A stretch of 6,676 nucleotides of DNA. It comes from Campylobacterales bacterium (GTDB lineage Bacteria; Campylobacterota; Campylobacteria; Campylobacterales; JAADDG01). The first letter of the stretch is position 1. Every line of letters starts with the position of its first letter. The position numbers were made by a program, and so were the translations under genes. The stretch spans positions 1 to 6,676 of the forward strand of contig JALVCR010000302.1 in NCBI GenBank assembly GCA_027009865.1. Reading direction: 5' to 3'. Below, in pieces: positions 6,477 to 6,676 of the stretch. Below the pieces are notes generated by a model. The model was not told the origin of the DNA. It did not search any database and saw only the letters and a program-made list of their open reading frames with translations.

Positions 6477-6676
6477 CAAAAGAATTTTATGGGGATTTCT
6501 TTTTATTTTTATTTTCCTAAGCACGGTAGCTTTAATTACCAATATGCCTGAAAAAAAGGATGTAAGAGTCTATAAAGAGATAGTTAAATATTTTCCCTAC
6601 AAATTAAAAAAGGAGTTTGGAGGACTTGACATAACCGATACAAGAACAAATAAAGATCTTGACGTTCCAAACGCAA
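6469..6676 (+). CDS. Membrane-anchored protein of unknown function, 3'-truncated by window edge
   Basis: Only the first 69 residues are visible. They show a short basic start (MFSKR), one hydrophobic helix or uncleaved signal anchor (about residues 6-25), and then a hydrophilic region containing YFPYKLKKEFGGLDITDTRT, presumably periplasmic. There is no lipobox, no CxxCH and no recognisable enzyme motif in the visible part. The ATG lies inside the end of the precorrin-2 dehydrogenase gene (8-bp overlap, different frame), with AAGGA 6 nt upstream, so it is translationally coupled and under the same FNR-type promoter. Co-expression suggests a part in nitrite reduction or heme d1 maturation, but the function is not known from this fragment. 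Confidence 0.7.
   Translation, partial: MFSKRILWGFLFIFIFLSTVALITNMPEKKDVRVYKEIVKYFPYKLKKEFGGLDITDTRTNKDLDVPNA

Noticed and set aside
1..6676. CRISPR array, tRNA/rRNA, insertion sequence or prophage
   Set aside because: No spaced repeats, tRNA-like clover arms, inverted terminal repeats or transposase/integrase motifs were seen; nearly all the sequence is accounted for by conserved coding genes.

Overview
This AT-rich window (poly-A/T runs, AGA-dominated arginine codons, Lys/Phe/Ile-rich proteins) looks like chromosomal DNA of a nitrate-respiring or denitrifying bacterium. The protein style and gene content suggest Campylobacterota, for example a Sulfurimonas- or Nitratiruptor-like organism. 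That placement is inference from protein style; there is no rRNA or other phylogenetic marker in the window.

Layout from left to right. (1) The 3' part of an NnrS-family polytopic membrane protein on the + strand, cut by the window edge. (2) Convergent with it, and overlapping it at the stop codons, the end of a tight three-gene minus-strand operon. Read 5'->3', this operon is a fused two-module siroheme decarboxylase (NirDL/AhbA-AhbB type), a small two-helix membrane protein of unknown function, and a large fused hydantoinase A/B protein of the ATP-dependent 5-oxoprolinase type. (3) A compact divergent control region of about 115 bp. (4) On the + strand, a precorrin-2 dehydrogenase (CysG N-domain/Met8/SirC-like), overlapping by 8 bp the start of an unrecognised membrane-anchored protein cut by the right window edge. 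The only intergenic space of note is the divergent region; the other genes abut or overlap.

The genes form a coherent theme. The precorrin-2 dehydrogenase converts precorrin-2 to sirohydrochlorin (and perhaps inserts iron). The NirDL-type enzyme then decarboxylates siroheme to 12,18-didecarboxysiroheme, the intermediate shared by heme d1 (cytochrome cd1 nitrite reductase) and alternative heme synthesis. NnrS proteins belong to NO/denitrification regulons. Together this is a piece of a nitrite-reduction/heme d1 locus.

The most striking signal is in the divergent region: a perfect 14-bp palindrome TTGATAGCTATCAA, an exact match to the FNR/CRP-family consensus TTGAT-N4-ATCAA. It is flanked at exactly 22 bp on each side by a good -10 hexamer (TACAAT leftward, TATGAT with an extended TG rightward). 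This puts the palindrome at -41.5 relative to both predicted transcription starts, so one operator appears to serve as a class II activator site for both divergent operons. The geometry also settles both start codons. The 5-oxoprolinase and the small membrane protein co-transcribed with the siroheme decarboxylase are the unexplained parts of the locus.
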